Assembly (NCBI GenBank): GCA_035582835.1
Contig: JAYKAV010002662.1
Location: 2,847,875 to 2,911,874, forward strand
DNA: 64,000 nucleotides
DNA from: Phoebastria nigripes
Lineage: Eukaryota > Chordata > Aves > Procellariiformes > Diomedeidae
Direction of reading: 5' to 3'
Of this stretch, positions 51,172 through 62,620 are shown piece after piece. Under the pieces are notes generated by a model, which saw nothing but the letters and a program-made list of their open reading frames with translations, did no database searches and was not told the DNA's origin. The translations under genes and the position numbers were made by a program. How positions within the stretch are numbered: the first letter of the stretch is position 1; the number at the start of each line of letters is the position of its first letter.

Positions 51172-51238
51172 GAGACTTAGTAAGATTTAGTAAGAGACTT
51201 AGTAAGATTTAGTAAGTCCTCATGGAGGACTTACTAAA
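51172..51238. repeat. 22-bp tandem repeat merging into 14-bp-arm palindrome
   Basis: A 22-bp unit starting GAGACTTAGTAAG occurs twice exactly (51172-51193, 51194-51215). The second copy runs into the left arm of a perfect hairpin: TTTAGTAAGTCCTC (51208-51221), loop ATG, GAGGACTTACTAAA (51225-51238). Confidence 0.95.
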
Positions 51239-53204
51239 GTCCTGGTAAATGGGCTGAGAAGTTAACACTTCTTTTTTACTGTAGCTCTCCACTGGCAGTG
51301 TGGATAAGCAAATGATTATGTGAGATTCGAGGCAGACAAAAAAAAGTGATGAGCAGCTTAAGTAACTTCACATTCCAGAGCTAATCATAGTAACTCTGAA
51401 GTTTCTTGTCCAGGCAGGCAGAGAAACTTATGTGTTTACAAGCAAGAGCTGCCTTGTTTAGGGACTAACTGGTAAACAGTATCAGAAGTCCAACTGAATA
51501 CTTTTGAAACAGCCCACTATCACTTAAATCAACTTTTGGTCAAAGTTAAAGATTTGTACTTTGAGGAAAGCTACATCACCGTGGTTTTGTGAATAAAGGT
51601 AGCAACTTCAGCCTGCAACCTAATAATGCGTCTAATACTTTCACCACAATAAAGAATAAGTTGACCTGAAGAATTTCTAAGACGTGTTCAAGATCTTCTC
51701 TTGACAACAAGCACTATGATTTTTTCCCTAAGCATCCCAAACAAAGATCTAATTTAAGATGTCGCCTGTCTGGAATGTAGGCATGCTCTTCAAGATTGCG
51801 AGACACAAGCCACAAAACACAAGAAACTAAAAATGATATTAAGCCTCTGAATATTAATATCAGCAACCATACGCTGGAGAGTCGAATTCAAGGAAGGTTT
51901 AAGGTATGCAATTAATGAAAGAATAAACCAGCCTGTATCCTTAGTATCTATATTGGAAGATTGGTAAACAATTTGAACTCTTGCTATTTCTTTAAAGCAA
52001 GCATAAGTCCTACTACATACACAGTTTGCACACACTGTAGGAAAGAGATAGCCATTTAAGTCTTTTAGGAATTAGTTTAAGATCAAACCTAAACAGGCAG
52101 CTTAACCAAAGTATTATTCACAAGACAAGCATTTTCAGAATGAGTACACAGCATCTTCACAAGCCACAGTCATATCCTTACTGAACAGGGAAGTATCTAA
52201 TCTTTAGGAGATCTTCCACTGAAGACTAACAATCTACTCAAAGCATCATTTATATAATGCTTTAAGGAAGAAATAATTTTTTAGGTTTAAGTCTTAAGGA
52301 CTTTGGACTATGTTTGCTGGAGAAACAGTTTTGAGAGGTCTAATAAACTGTTGGTCTCAAATCCTGAATGACTACTTACAATATCTTAACTTGAAGCTTT
52401 TAATAATTCAGTATTTACATTTTCATTTCTCTCTAATCTCCCCTTACACATTTCTTCTCCTTCCCTCCCTATGCATGCCAACATTTCCTAAATAGCTATT
52501 ACTGCTATTTCTTACTAGAATTTATGAATCTGTATGCACACTTTAATAGATTATGAAGTGTTCTGTTTCAATACACCACTTAAGAGATTTACCTAATGGC
52601 AGGAGTAGCTTGAAGCTATACAGAAAAAGAATTAGCAGTTTCCTAACTAAAGTAGGTGAGATCCAACACACATTCAATACAGTATATTTGGATACAGTTT
52701 TCTGGAACCTCGTTTAAGAAGTTCCATTGACCCATTCTCTATACCACAGATACACTGCAACTTCCAAAGCTGACCTTCCTCTGAACTCATATGATGTGCA
52801 TACAGAGCACCTTTGGGGTTTTTTGTTTGGTTTTTTTGTTTGTTTGTTTTAAAGGAACTGACTCAAAAATACTATGGAGTTCAAGCAAGACTATGGCAGG
52901 AGAGATACATGCAACTGCTTGTGTAGAGCAAAGCATTCACCTTCTGCACCACGGCATTCAGAGTCTTCTATTAAAGGCAACCACACAATCCCTTTTCACT
53001 GAGTGATCCCGCTCCATCCTGAAGTGGTTCAAAGCATTAGACGTCTATCCTACAAACTCACTCCTACAGTAACTATGCTGGAAGTTAGAATACTATTTCA
53101 AAGCTTATACAGGAAGAGTTTATATCCATTTGTTCTTGAACCAATGCTGTTCTTCAGTTAAATTTTCCTCCTTGGTGCTTATACCCTTTCCACCCCTTAC
53201 AGGA

Positions 53205-53350
53205 TGTTTTCATACATACAGTGTTATCACATCCCTTCTTGGCTTTCCTTTTACTAAGCTAAACAAGCATAGCCTTTTAGTTTCCTCCTTTAATGCAAGT
53301 TCTATATTCCTGGTCTCATGAATGGCCCTCTTCTATGCCTATCCCAGTTT
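53205..53350 (-). mobile_element. old CR1 fragment
   Basis: In plus orientation it reads ATCACATCCCTTCTTGGCTT, then CTAAGCTAAACAAGCATAGCC, then TTTCCTCC, then GAATGGCCCTCTTCT. These parallel, in order and spacing, the segment GTCTCCCCTGAGCCTCC to GCCCTCCTCT of the younger CR1 at about 37,245-37,360. It is same-oriented and much more diverged. Confidence 0.65.
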
Positions 53351-53568
53351 GCTCCCTTCTCCAGCACCTCAGGTATCTTCTTCCTCTGTGTCTTCCTCCG
53401 TGTCTTTGAGTCAGTAGAAATTCATCAAACAAACTAAGCAGCAGAAAAGAATACCACAGTGTAAGGGAATCGTCGAAAAAAAGAAAGTTTGATTCTGTTT
53501 CTTAAAATGCCCAGTGTCAGAACTAAATACTCAAGTCACAATACACAGAGAAAAGCAAAATAATATTG

Positions 53569-53725
53569 TAAAAAAACAAAAAAAACAAAAAACAAAAAAA
53601 CAAACAACAACCACCAAACAAAAAAACCCCAAAAAACACCCAAACACAAACCAAAAACAAAACAAAAACACAAAACACAAAACAGACTTAAAAAACCACC
53701 CTAAAAAAGGCGAAAAAAAAATTCA
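53569..53725. repeat. A/C-only low-complexity tract (about 150 bp)
   Basis: The longest such tract in the window, with units such as CAAAAAAA, CCAAAAAC and CACAAAACAC almost free of G and T. Confidence 0.9.
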
Positions 53726-56700
53726 CATCACAAATAAAACCACTGGTCTACAGCATATGAAAACTGCTTTTAGACAAAATGTAGGAGTGCCATTTAACTT
53801 CTGCCACAGTCAAAATTGGCAAATTCACCAAACTGGTTCACATAAAACAGCAAAACCCATATACAATTCAGCAGAGGAGGAAAGAATCTAAAGACAAGTT
53901 AGATTTATTCAAATAGTATTTGAAAACTACCTTGAAGATATCCACATCACATTCAAAAACCTCTTAGATGCAGTTCACACTCAGAAGGATAGGGTTATTT
54001 AGGCTTTCCAAAGCTCCATCTAGATGCCAAGCTGGACACCTAAAAGTCAAATTCAACTTTGCTCTAACATAGTTATGCTTGTATTTGTATTAAACTGCTC
54101 TGGCTATATGTTAATCCTAGCCATTGGTGCAACCCTTCCACAGAAGGATTTTCCCCTAAACTCCCAGATTTTCCTTTTGTTGGTCTTCTCTACATGTGGA
54201 AGAGCCACAGTAAAGCCGACTACAACATGCATCCAAAGGCAAACAGTCTCAGTATGGAGAGGTACATTTTGTTTCAAGATGCAAGAACTGTTATGAAATA
54301 CAGTACCATCAACTCCTGTACTTATGTTGGAAATGCATTCCCTAAAATGTTTCAGACTTATCTCCTTCCCCCCAAACCCATGCAATGCTAGTATAGTTTT
54401 AAGTTCTGGAAGTCAAAATATTCAAATTAATAAAGTAACTGCAGACAGCTTAAGTGCTACCCAAAGAGCAAGCTCCTAACAAAAAGCAGTGCTGATGTAA
54501 GTNGCCTGACTTAAAGAAAGGCTCCACCAACAAAGCCCTGTGATCATCCACCCGCAAGTTATCGAAAACGCAGTACACATTACAAAAAGTCCTATCTTAA
54601 AGGACAGTCACATCTGCTGCAGATGATTAGTAAGCAGAAACATTTCTTATGATCGTTTAGCAACAGCTAGATTGAGCCAACTTATGCAAATATTCCACTA
54701 TCATTCTTGTCACATTGGCATTACTTCAGTTTAAACCAAGTCACCTTCACTTAGTACTCAGTCATGCCCCAAGGCACTAAGTTTTCCAAGAGCACTGACT
54801 TGACCACGACAGCCAAATTTAACAGTTGAGGTTATCAAGCTACCAAGACAATAATATTGTTTCAGCTATACTGTCCTCTCTGTATACACAGGGCATTGGA
54901 GAGGTCTATCAGAATATTGCAGACCATCACCTACGACGTTTCTTGAGGAAAGGACTCTATAGTCACCCTGCTTAATCCTGGTAATGCTCAGCAAAGCAGT
55001 CACAGGCAAGTAACAGCATCTTGTAGTCATCTCTAAGGCAACACTGGTATTGTCACATCTTCCATGTCTATCATTACTCAAGCACGCAATGCTGTAAACT
55101 CANTACCTCTAAATCAGGGGGTTCTCGGGACACTTGGAAGTTGAGATGATACTGTCCAAAGTCTTTGACGTTATATCAAGCAGTTGTTTACCAACCATGA
55201 TAGTCCACTATAAAACCAAACAGCTTCTGGATCAAGGAAGTTCTGCATAGAAGCTATTAGCAGAATTGACATTGTCCCTCATCTAATGCAGATGAAAGCA
55301 ATACCACTAGCAAGAGTGGCTAGTAAAGGTTATTGTAAAACAGTATTTCACATTGGCCACCAGATACTAACAAGTATACATACACCTGAAGCAGTAATGT
55401 CTTTCAAGTGTAAGAGAATACCAGGTTGTCTTAATATTCCTCACAGATAGCTGCTGGCCAATAATGGCTTTCACTTAGAAGATAATGTTTGCAAATCATG
55501 CAGGTGCAACACTACCTGGACACAATCAGCCCCAACACTTCCTGTAAAACTGTTTTCAGTTGCTTGCAGCTTTGCCAAAGCAATTACATGGACTCATTGC
55601 CATGGTAAGCATTCTTCCATAGTTTTTTTCCTAGGAAGTCTCAGCCAGAATAGTTTCACTGTTTCCAAGAACAAGTTAGGGAAAGTAAATGTTTTGACCA
55701 CATTAAAATTTTATGAAAGCTTTTCCATTAAGAAGCTCCTGCATCCCCCAAGACCCAAAGCAGAGAGTTTTAGAGCACGCCCTGCGTATATTTTGCTGTA
55801 CTAAAACATCACTTCCCAGATTGGTAAGGCTTAAAAAGTTTTGTTTCCTGAGAAAGACTGCATGCTTTAGCTGGTATGAACTGGTTATTTCCTAGTCAAG
55901 ACAGAGTACGGCTTTCCTCATTGTAGGACTAAATACCATGTTAATCTTAAGAGAGTCGTATCTTATGCAGGAGCAGGAAAACAGTTAGGACTGCTTGGAG
56001 ACAGTGAGCACTGGGCTGACAAGAAGAACCATGTGCAGTACTTGCACAAGGTAAAGACGCGTGTGTGGATTGCGGGAACAGTCTTCACCTAAGACAACGA
56101 AACTCCCAATAGCTTCTTTTGCACTGCTCAGTTAAAGTTTTATACTTTCAATTACCTATCATTTTACACATAATTTTCATCTTTCAACTTTGAAGATGGA
56201 AATTTCCAGGAAAGAAAAAAAAAAAACCTAACACTATGATGTTACTATATAGCAAACTGGCAGACAAAGGACATGAGGTTGCCTAGGACAGCCAGGCACT
56301 TGATCATAATTTCTTGCATAAACTAATAAAGCTGAACATTTGAATACTCCAGATATGTTATTCTTTAACAACTCGGGAAAGTACATCACAGGAAAGCCCA
56401 TCATCCCGTTGATATTCTTTGTTGCAAAATGACAGAAAAACATGAGCTGAGTAAATTCAGTGGCATAAGCGGTTGTCTATAGTTTCAGATGCAAGTGTTC
56501 AGTATTACTTCAGATCAGATAGCCAGGGCAAAAAGCACTAAGAATAAGATTTTTTTTTAGAACCTGCTATTGTGCCACTTATATCACACCACAAAGTAAC
56601 TCTAAAGCAGGAAGAGAAAATAATCCCAAACTCTAAAACCATATGAAGTCTACTAATACCAATTATCATCTCTGCTTAGTAATTTCTTGCTATGTCCACT

Positions 56701-59700
56701 TAGGATTCTAATCTGCTGTGGAAAAATTCATGTAAAACATCCCCTATCACTATCACCATGTACCGTGATATCTCAAAGCACATCTTGTGGGCAAAATGCC
56801 NTTTCTGTACTCCAGAGAGCATCAGCTTTAACAATCACATAATGAATGTTTATTAGAAATTAATTACAGTTGCAAAAGAATGCCTTAACTTTACTATCTC
56901 CTAAGCTGAGCACTTGATCCTTCAGTCTTAAAAATTAAACAAAATCTAGTATGCACATAAACATGCNTTCTATTACAAGCTTCTTTTAACTATTTTTGGC
57001 CCCAAAGCGACGTCTGTTTTCATACCTAGATTCAGATATTCATTTGACAGCGGGAGGCTGGCAGACAGGAAGAGCTCAATAAGAAACTACTTTTAATAAG
57101 AAACAATAAGAAAATCTGCAGAGCAGGGAAGGAATGACCCCAGACACAACAATNAGTTAAGAGGAGATGCAATTACTAGTGAAAGTCTGTTTCAGGAGAC
57201 AGCCAGATATGAGCACGTGACAGAAGAGATGGATGACAGAGGAAGAGTGAGATGAAGGCCAGTGCATTACTAGGAGAGATTCCACTCTAATGCAAACTGT
57301 TTATCAAATAACTCCCTAAATGATGCTTTGTGCAACAATCCAGAGAAGTAGAGCATTCAAGAGCGAGCACATCAGTGCCATGACGTTGATGCTACAATTG
57401 TTGCACGTGCTTTGCAGAATTCCTTTTTCCAGACTAGGAATTGAGCACAGATACCGGAGAACCCTGCAATTAACTTAACTCTGTCTGCAGAAAATACCTC
57501 TGAAAGACTCCCCGAGTTAGCAGATGCTACACAAAAGTAGTTAATTCTGCTTTCAGTAGCTACTACTTTATTACTCAAGATGAGCAAATGGAAGAGATTA
57601 ACATGGATGAGAGTCAACATTGCAACAAAACTAGTTTCCAAAATAACATGCTAAAACTATACCGATTAAATCAATACAATTGACAGGCATACATTTGCTA
57701 CTCATTTGCTACTCTAATCCAGTTTCTCCTCTCATAGCACAGGTAGCTATTGGAACACAACCATTTCTGGAATTCCAGCTTAACAAATTAAAGCTAGTAA
57801 GTGTAAATCGTTAACTAAAGCCNTTTTTCATATTAGATCTTCGGAATAATGTCTCCTTGCTCTTTTCCAAGCTCATCACATCCTCCATAAACAAAAACCC
57901 AGAACTACTCCTGACATTGATCGGAAGTAAAAACAACCTTAATATAGAAACATGATTGCACAAACACTAGAGCTGAACAAGCAAACCCACAATATGTATG
58001 AAGACAACCATTTTTTGATCATTTATACATTCATGAGAGGTCTCTCAGTACTAACCTATTTCAGGCTACAATGAGAAACTCCACACCCATCAACAGGTAG
58101 CTTTCATACTTTTTGAGGAGATGTCGGTAGGTCATTCCCATCCAAGGAATACTGAGCAGGATGAGTTCAGAGTATTTTACTCTAGATCGTCCTTCAGTTA
58201 AAAAGAGACTCCGGACTTCTTACATGAGAGTTTTTACTTTCCTGCTCTGATTGCTGTTAGGAAAAAGGTCCTTTAGAGAGTCCTAAATAAAATAAATATC
58301 CACTGGCCTATCCAGTCCTTCTCCTCTGTACACATAATCAGCCTACAGCCCGTCCTATTTCAGCTGTAGTGCAGTTGCTGTTTAACAGCATCTCACTAAG
58401 ATTCGCTCTTACACAACACACGAGCAGTATTATTAAGCCAATGCTAGACAGAACTAGTGACCAACCAACAAGAAGTTGCACTGATCCTAGAGAATCCAGC
58501 CAGATATATGAAGTAAGGACATTTTAAACCAAAAAGATGACCAGCACTTCTTTCTGCGACAATAACATCATGTTTAATACTGTCCACACTAATTATGTAC
58601 AAAATAGTTTATATACATTCTTTGGATATAATGCAAATAATGAAAAAAATTGCCCTTCAGTTGACAGTACCATTTTATTTAGAAATCACATCATCAGGCT
58701 AGACTCTGCGTATTTCATTACAGTACTACTTAGACTATAAATCTTTCTAGTATCATTTTTTCAATTTAACCCCCTTAATTAGAATCCAAATTAAATGAAT
58801 GCCTCCTGTGCTTTCAAATTCTCATTTGTGTAACCTTTGAGGAGAATGACAAACAAAAATCCATTTCAGCACATTGGATGGCATTCAGTGCACACATTGA
58901 GCCTCATTTTTCAGCTCTTTTTATTAAGCTCTCTGTTTCAAGAAAACTGCAGCATAATTTGATACACAAGATAGTTAGCAACTGTTGATGAATACTGAAA
59001 CTGGAAAGCTAGCAAGAGAAAATACTCAGAAGTAGAGGCAGTCAGAAAAGCAGTTTCAAAACGAGTTTCAAATTTCTCATTTAACTCACAGTTTTAGGTA
59101 TCAGTGGAGAGACTTTGACAAAAGATCATCAGTTACAGTGTGGCTACAGCCACTTAATGAAATCTTACCAAGATTTCAAAGAAATTTCTCAACTTCTGAG
59201 CACTTACTACTTGCCATCCAACAAAAAAAGTGAACACCAACAGATGTCATTTTATTCCCCCACCCCCAATATTAGCACAAATACAACTACAGCAACTAGT
59301 GCAAAAATTTAGGTCATAAGATGCATACTGCAACTAAGCTGCTGCATTTCCATCCGCATCTCAATTTTCTATGATTGTCCTTCTATAGGCCTCCTCATAT
59401 AGAAGCATTCCGGACAGTAAGTTTTTGTCTGACATTCACACTCTTAATTTTACTTACATCTTACCTTCTGAATACAGCACTCTACAGCCTTTCCACTTGG
59501 CTTTAAGATTAGGCATAAAACTAGGTTTTCATTAAGTCTGAAAGGCTAGTAAGGCAACTGCTTCCTTTCAAAATTCAAATACTACTTTAAACAGGTCACA
59601 GGTTTGCCATTAGGCATTATCTTTTGACATATCCCTGAACTGCTCTCACCCACCCAGCATGAGTACCCACAGACAAAGCCTTAGTTTTAAAGCTAAACTA

Positions 59701-59741
59701 AGTGAGAAACGAAGCGAAACAGAAGCTTGAAAACCAGAAGG

Positions 59742-59760
59742 AAAAAAAAAAAAAAAAAAA
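59742..59760. repeat. A19 homopolymer
   Basis: A run of 19 A. Comparable runs of T occur at 45374-45390 (17) and 48904-48924 (21). Confidence 0.95.
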
Positions 59761-61420
59761 TTACCACTTTCTGAAGAACTCGGGTTATCTTATTGCAGTG
59801 TTATAGAAGACTCATACAGATATTCAGCCTAATCAAGTGACTCCAAATAATACTATGTTACACTGTTAAAATTGCAAAGGCATCTCAAAACTGAGGGTGT
59901 TTGTTTTTTTTTTTTTAACCTAACCATCCTTTTCAGATATCTAAATTCATAAGATGTTTAAAATAGCTTTTAAAATGGCTTAACTATTAATGATTCAGCA
60001 GGTTTTAGGATCTCCTATCTAGCAGTAACAAGCTTTATGTAAAAAGAAATACGTAAGTCAGTAACTTTCTAACTCTCCATAAGCATAAAATGAAGGCCTA
60101 ACTAAATATAGTTAAATAGTGTGAGGAAAAAAAGCTGCAAGTTAGCAACAAATCCCTTGCACCAAATATTCNTATTTAATCATGTTCAGGATTCACAAAG
60201 GCGCAAGTATTTCACTGCAATTCAAACTCTGTCTGGACTCCTAAAAAAAACCTTAAACAATGCAATTGTTAAGAGCTTCCTTTTCTCACATACAGAAAGC
60301 TTAAAATAAAAGGTGTTACTTTTTCAGACCAGTCCCACAACTGNGGAAAGCATGCTAGTAACCAAGAAGCTGGCTTATTAGCATACCAGCTTAGATATTT
60401 TTCACAGAATGACTCAGCCTACTATTTTCAAAGTTTTCCTTAAATATTTGTCCTACATTTTACAATAGCAGTTACCAACTACGAAAAACCCCACATCCCA
60501 TGAAATCTTAGCCACTTTACAATACTGAGCATAGAGATTAGCTATGCGTCCACATTTGCATCCACTATCTAATCCCTTCTGAAAATGAAAGGTCAAGATA
60601 TTCAATACGGATCTTTCACAGGTAAGCGAATGCTTTGTAAGTAAGCATTCTTACAAGAATTACAAAATACATTCTTACATTCTTACAAAGTTCGAGAAAA
60701 AACATTCATGCTTCTCCACAGCACAGTTTAGTGCTTGCAAGATACTAAAACTTGCCAGGAGTTCCCCTATCAAGAACAGCGCACACTGTTAAAACTGCAG
60801 CTCTTAANAGGACAGCTAAGAACAACGTAAGAGAGCAGCCACATAAGGAAAATTTAGTTTACAGCTGTCCGCTTTAAACAGATGTATGCATATCCATAAA
60901 GAGTAGAAGCTTTAGTTGAAAAAGCTTTCCATCATTGCTCGCACCTCGCTCTCAAAGTCTATATTTGGTATCGCAGACGTACTCGAGGAGAATGAGTGTT
61001 TCAAAGGGAGGCGGAGGGGATGCCATGAAGGTTGTCTGCCCTCCAGTCCCAGGGACCCTGGCTGACTGGAACTGCAGATTAAAAGCACGCACCGCCGAAG
61101 CGGCCCGGGAGGCGCAGGCATGTGCTGCCGCCGGCTACGAGGCGGCGTGCGAGCCGGGCTCCAGCCACAGCCCGGGCTGCAGCCGCCGGGACAAAAGGAC
61201 CGTAGAGGGATCGGGCCGGGGGGGAAGGTCGCGACCCGCCCTGCAAGGACACGGCCAGCGCAGGCGGCGGCACGGCGGCCGGCCCGGGCACGGCGCAGCC
61301 CTCTCCGCGGGGCGGGCTCCTCGTCGGGGATACCCCGCTCCCTTCCCTCTGCCCAGACCCTGCTGGGTGTGTGGGTGTCCACCGACCCGCCCCCGGGCCC
61401 CCACTTCCTTGAATTTTTAC

Positions 61421-61508
61421 CTTCATCTTCGAGCTCTAGTTTCTCCAGCATCCCTTCGGAGGCGGCCGGGAGCTGAAAGGGAGCCGGAGCCGCTGCCGCC
61501 GCCGCCGC
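61421..61508 (-). CDS. PRKAG2: PRKAG2 exon 5: internal exon of long form, start of short form
   Basis: ATG at 61451-61449 opens MLEKLELEDE, the N-terminus of the 328-residue isoform; human has MLEKLEFEDE. The exon ends GAAG|GTAAAA (last base 61421), a weak donor with A at +5, and its trailing G completes Ala11 with exon 6. Upstream of the ATG the same frame continues for 19 codons (seven Ala, then PAPFQLPAASEG) to an excellent acceptor (C/T-rich tract then CCGCAG, exon start 61508). Human full-length gamma-2 has an Ala-rich stretch at the same place before MLEKLE. The exon can therefore be internal in the long isoform or carry the start codon of the short one. The 5' limit 61508 assumes the long-isoform acceptor is used. 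Confidence 0.92.
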
Positions 61509-61743
61509 CTGCGGGAGGGAAGAGAGGAGAAGGAGATGAGCATCCAGGCGCGGACTCACCGGCCCCGCGGCGGCATCGGAACAGCCCGGCGCGGCGGCGG
61601 AGGAGTGACGGCGCTGAGGGGGCGGCTGGCGCGGTTCCCGCCGAGCGCTGAGGGGAGGGAAGGCGGGACAGCGCTGAGGCCGGGCGACGGCAGCGGCTGC
61701 CCCTCGGCCTCCCACACACGCACGGCTCGATGTGCGCTGCCTC

Positions 61744-61765
61744 TCACACACACACACACACACAC
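61744..61765. repeat. (CA)n microsatellite in CpG island
   Basis: About 11 CA units, followed by CCGCACACAC. Confidence 0.95.
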
Positions 61766-62620
61766 CGCACACACTGAGGGGGGAGGAACCGGGACTCGCC
61801 CTTCCTCCCCCCCTCGCGGCGGCTGCGCCCAGCCCATTAACCCTACGGCCCCCGGGCTCCCCGCGGCCGTGCCTCCTGGAGGCGCCGGCTCTCCCCTGCA
61901 CGGAGGGAGATGCCGTTGGCGGGCCTTAGGCGCACGGGGAGGCCGGACGCCCTTTCCCAGGACAGCGCTTCCCGCCACACGTCGCCGCCGNCTCTCCCCC
62001 ACCCCCCCGCTCCGGTGGAGGGATTGGTACGTTCCATTTTGCTGCAGTCAAGCCCGTTGGTCGGCAGCGGGAGGGGAAGGTAACTACCACTTCCGCGCGC
62101 AAAAGGGAGGAGGGGGAGGAGGGAGAGGTCTGCTGCCCCAGGAACTCTGCCAGGCCAACCGCCTTTCGCAGCCCGCTCTGCAGGCTCGGCTGTTCGCCTG
62201 GCTGCTTTGGACTAGACCGGTGCAAGAGGAGGCGGAGGGGAGGAAAGCTCTCNGCTCCCCCCGCGAGACGGGGTTGGTATGCTCCCGCGCGTTCACCTGC
62301 AAGGCAGCGGCGGGGAAGCCGACAGTTCCACTGCCCTCCGGGGGGGTGGGGGGAGGAGGGGGGTGGGTGTTGAAGGGGGTTCCCCCGCGTGTGACAGGGA
62401 GCTCCCGCACTGGGCCGGGCCGCCGTCCCGGGGTACCCGCTCTGGGAACAGACGCGCTCGTTTCCATTTCAAACGTTCGAGAAGTTACAGTTCAAGATTA
62501 GCCCGAATGTCGGCGTCTTCCATGTAAGTCGCGCGCCTCTATCAAAGCTGGTGGCTAACCCTCGGAGCGGTCTCCTGAGGAGGAGGGAGGCGGCCTTGCG
62601 GCTGAGCGCCCTCCTCACAA

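Larger units (their letters stand above)
40622..61420 (-). other. PRKAG2 intron 5 (20.8 kb)
   Basis: The largest intron in the window. It contains poly-A/poly-T runs, A/C tracts, a G-quadruplex-type block (42,239-42,267) and a tandem repeat plus palindrome (51,172-51,238). There is also an old CR1 fragment (about 53,205-53,350). I see no coding gene. Its right end lies inside the CpG island. Long introns downstream of an alternative first exon often hold enhancers, but I cannot identify one by eye. Confidence 0.8.
61050..62620 (-). promoter_or_regulatory. PRKAG2: CpG island at exon 5: likely PRKAG2b alternative promoter
   Basis: GC- and CpG-dense sequence begins near 61,050, peaks around exon 5 and fades by about 62,600. 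It sits where the short isoform begins, which argues for an intragenic promoter driving PRKAG2b. There is a CCAAT box for the minus strand (ATTGG on plus at 62023-62027), several C/G-box-like runs, a (CA)n repeat (61744-61765) and a G-quadruplex-type block on plus (62340-62367). No TATA box is evident. A consensus minus-strand donor at 61559 could end the noncoding first exon. The transcription start is not determinable here. Long open frames on both strands are composition artefacts. Confidence 0.75.

Noticed and set aside
26020..53725. CRISPR-like or satellite arrays
   Set aside because: The repeated A/C tracts have no fixed unit or spacers; they are simple low-complexity DNA.
60912..61901. 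329-codon minus-strand open frame around exon 5 taken as one exon
   Set aside because: Only 61421-61508 matches gamma-2. The frame beyond the donor and before the acceptor is CpG-island sequence without homology.
61536..62501. 321-codon plus-strand open frame in the PRKAG2 CpG island
   Set aside because: Low-complexity Arg/Gly/Pro sequence with a (TH)n stretch from the CA repeat. It runs antisense to exon 5 upstream sequence and shows no recognisable domain.
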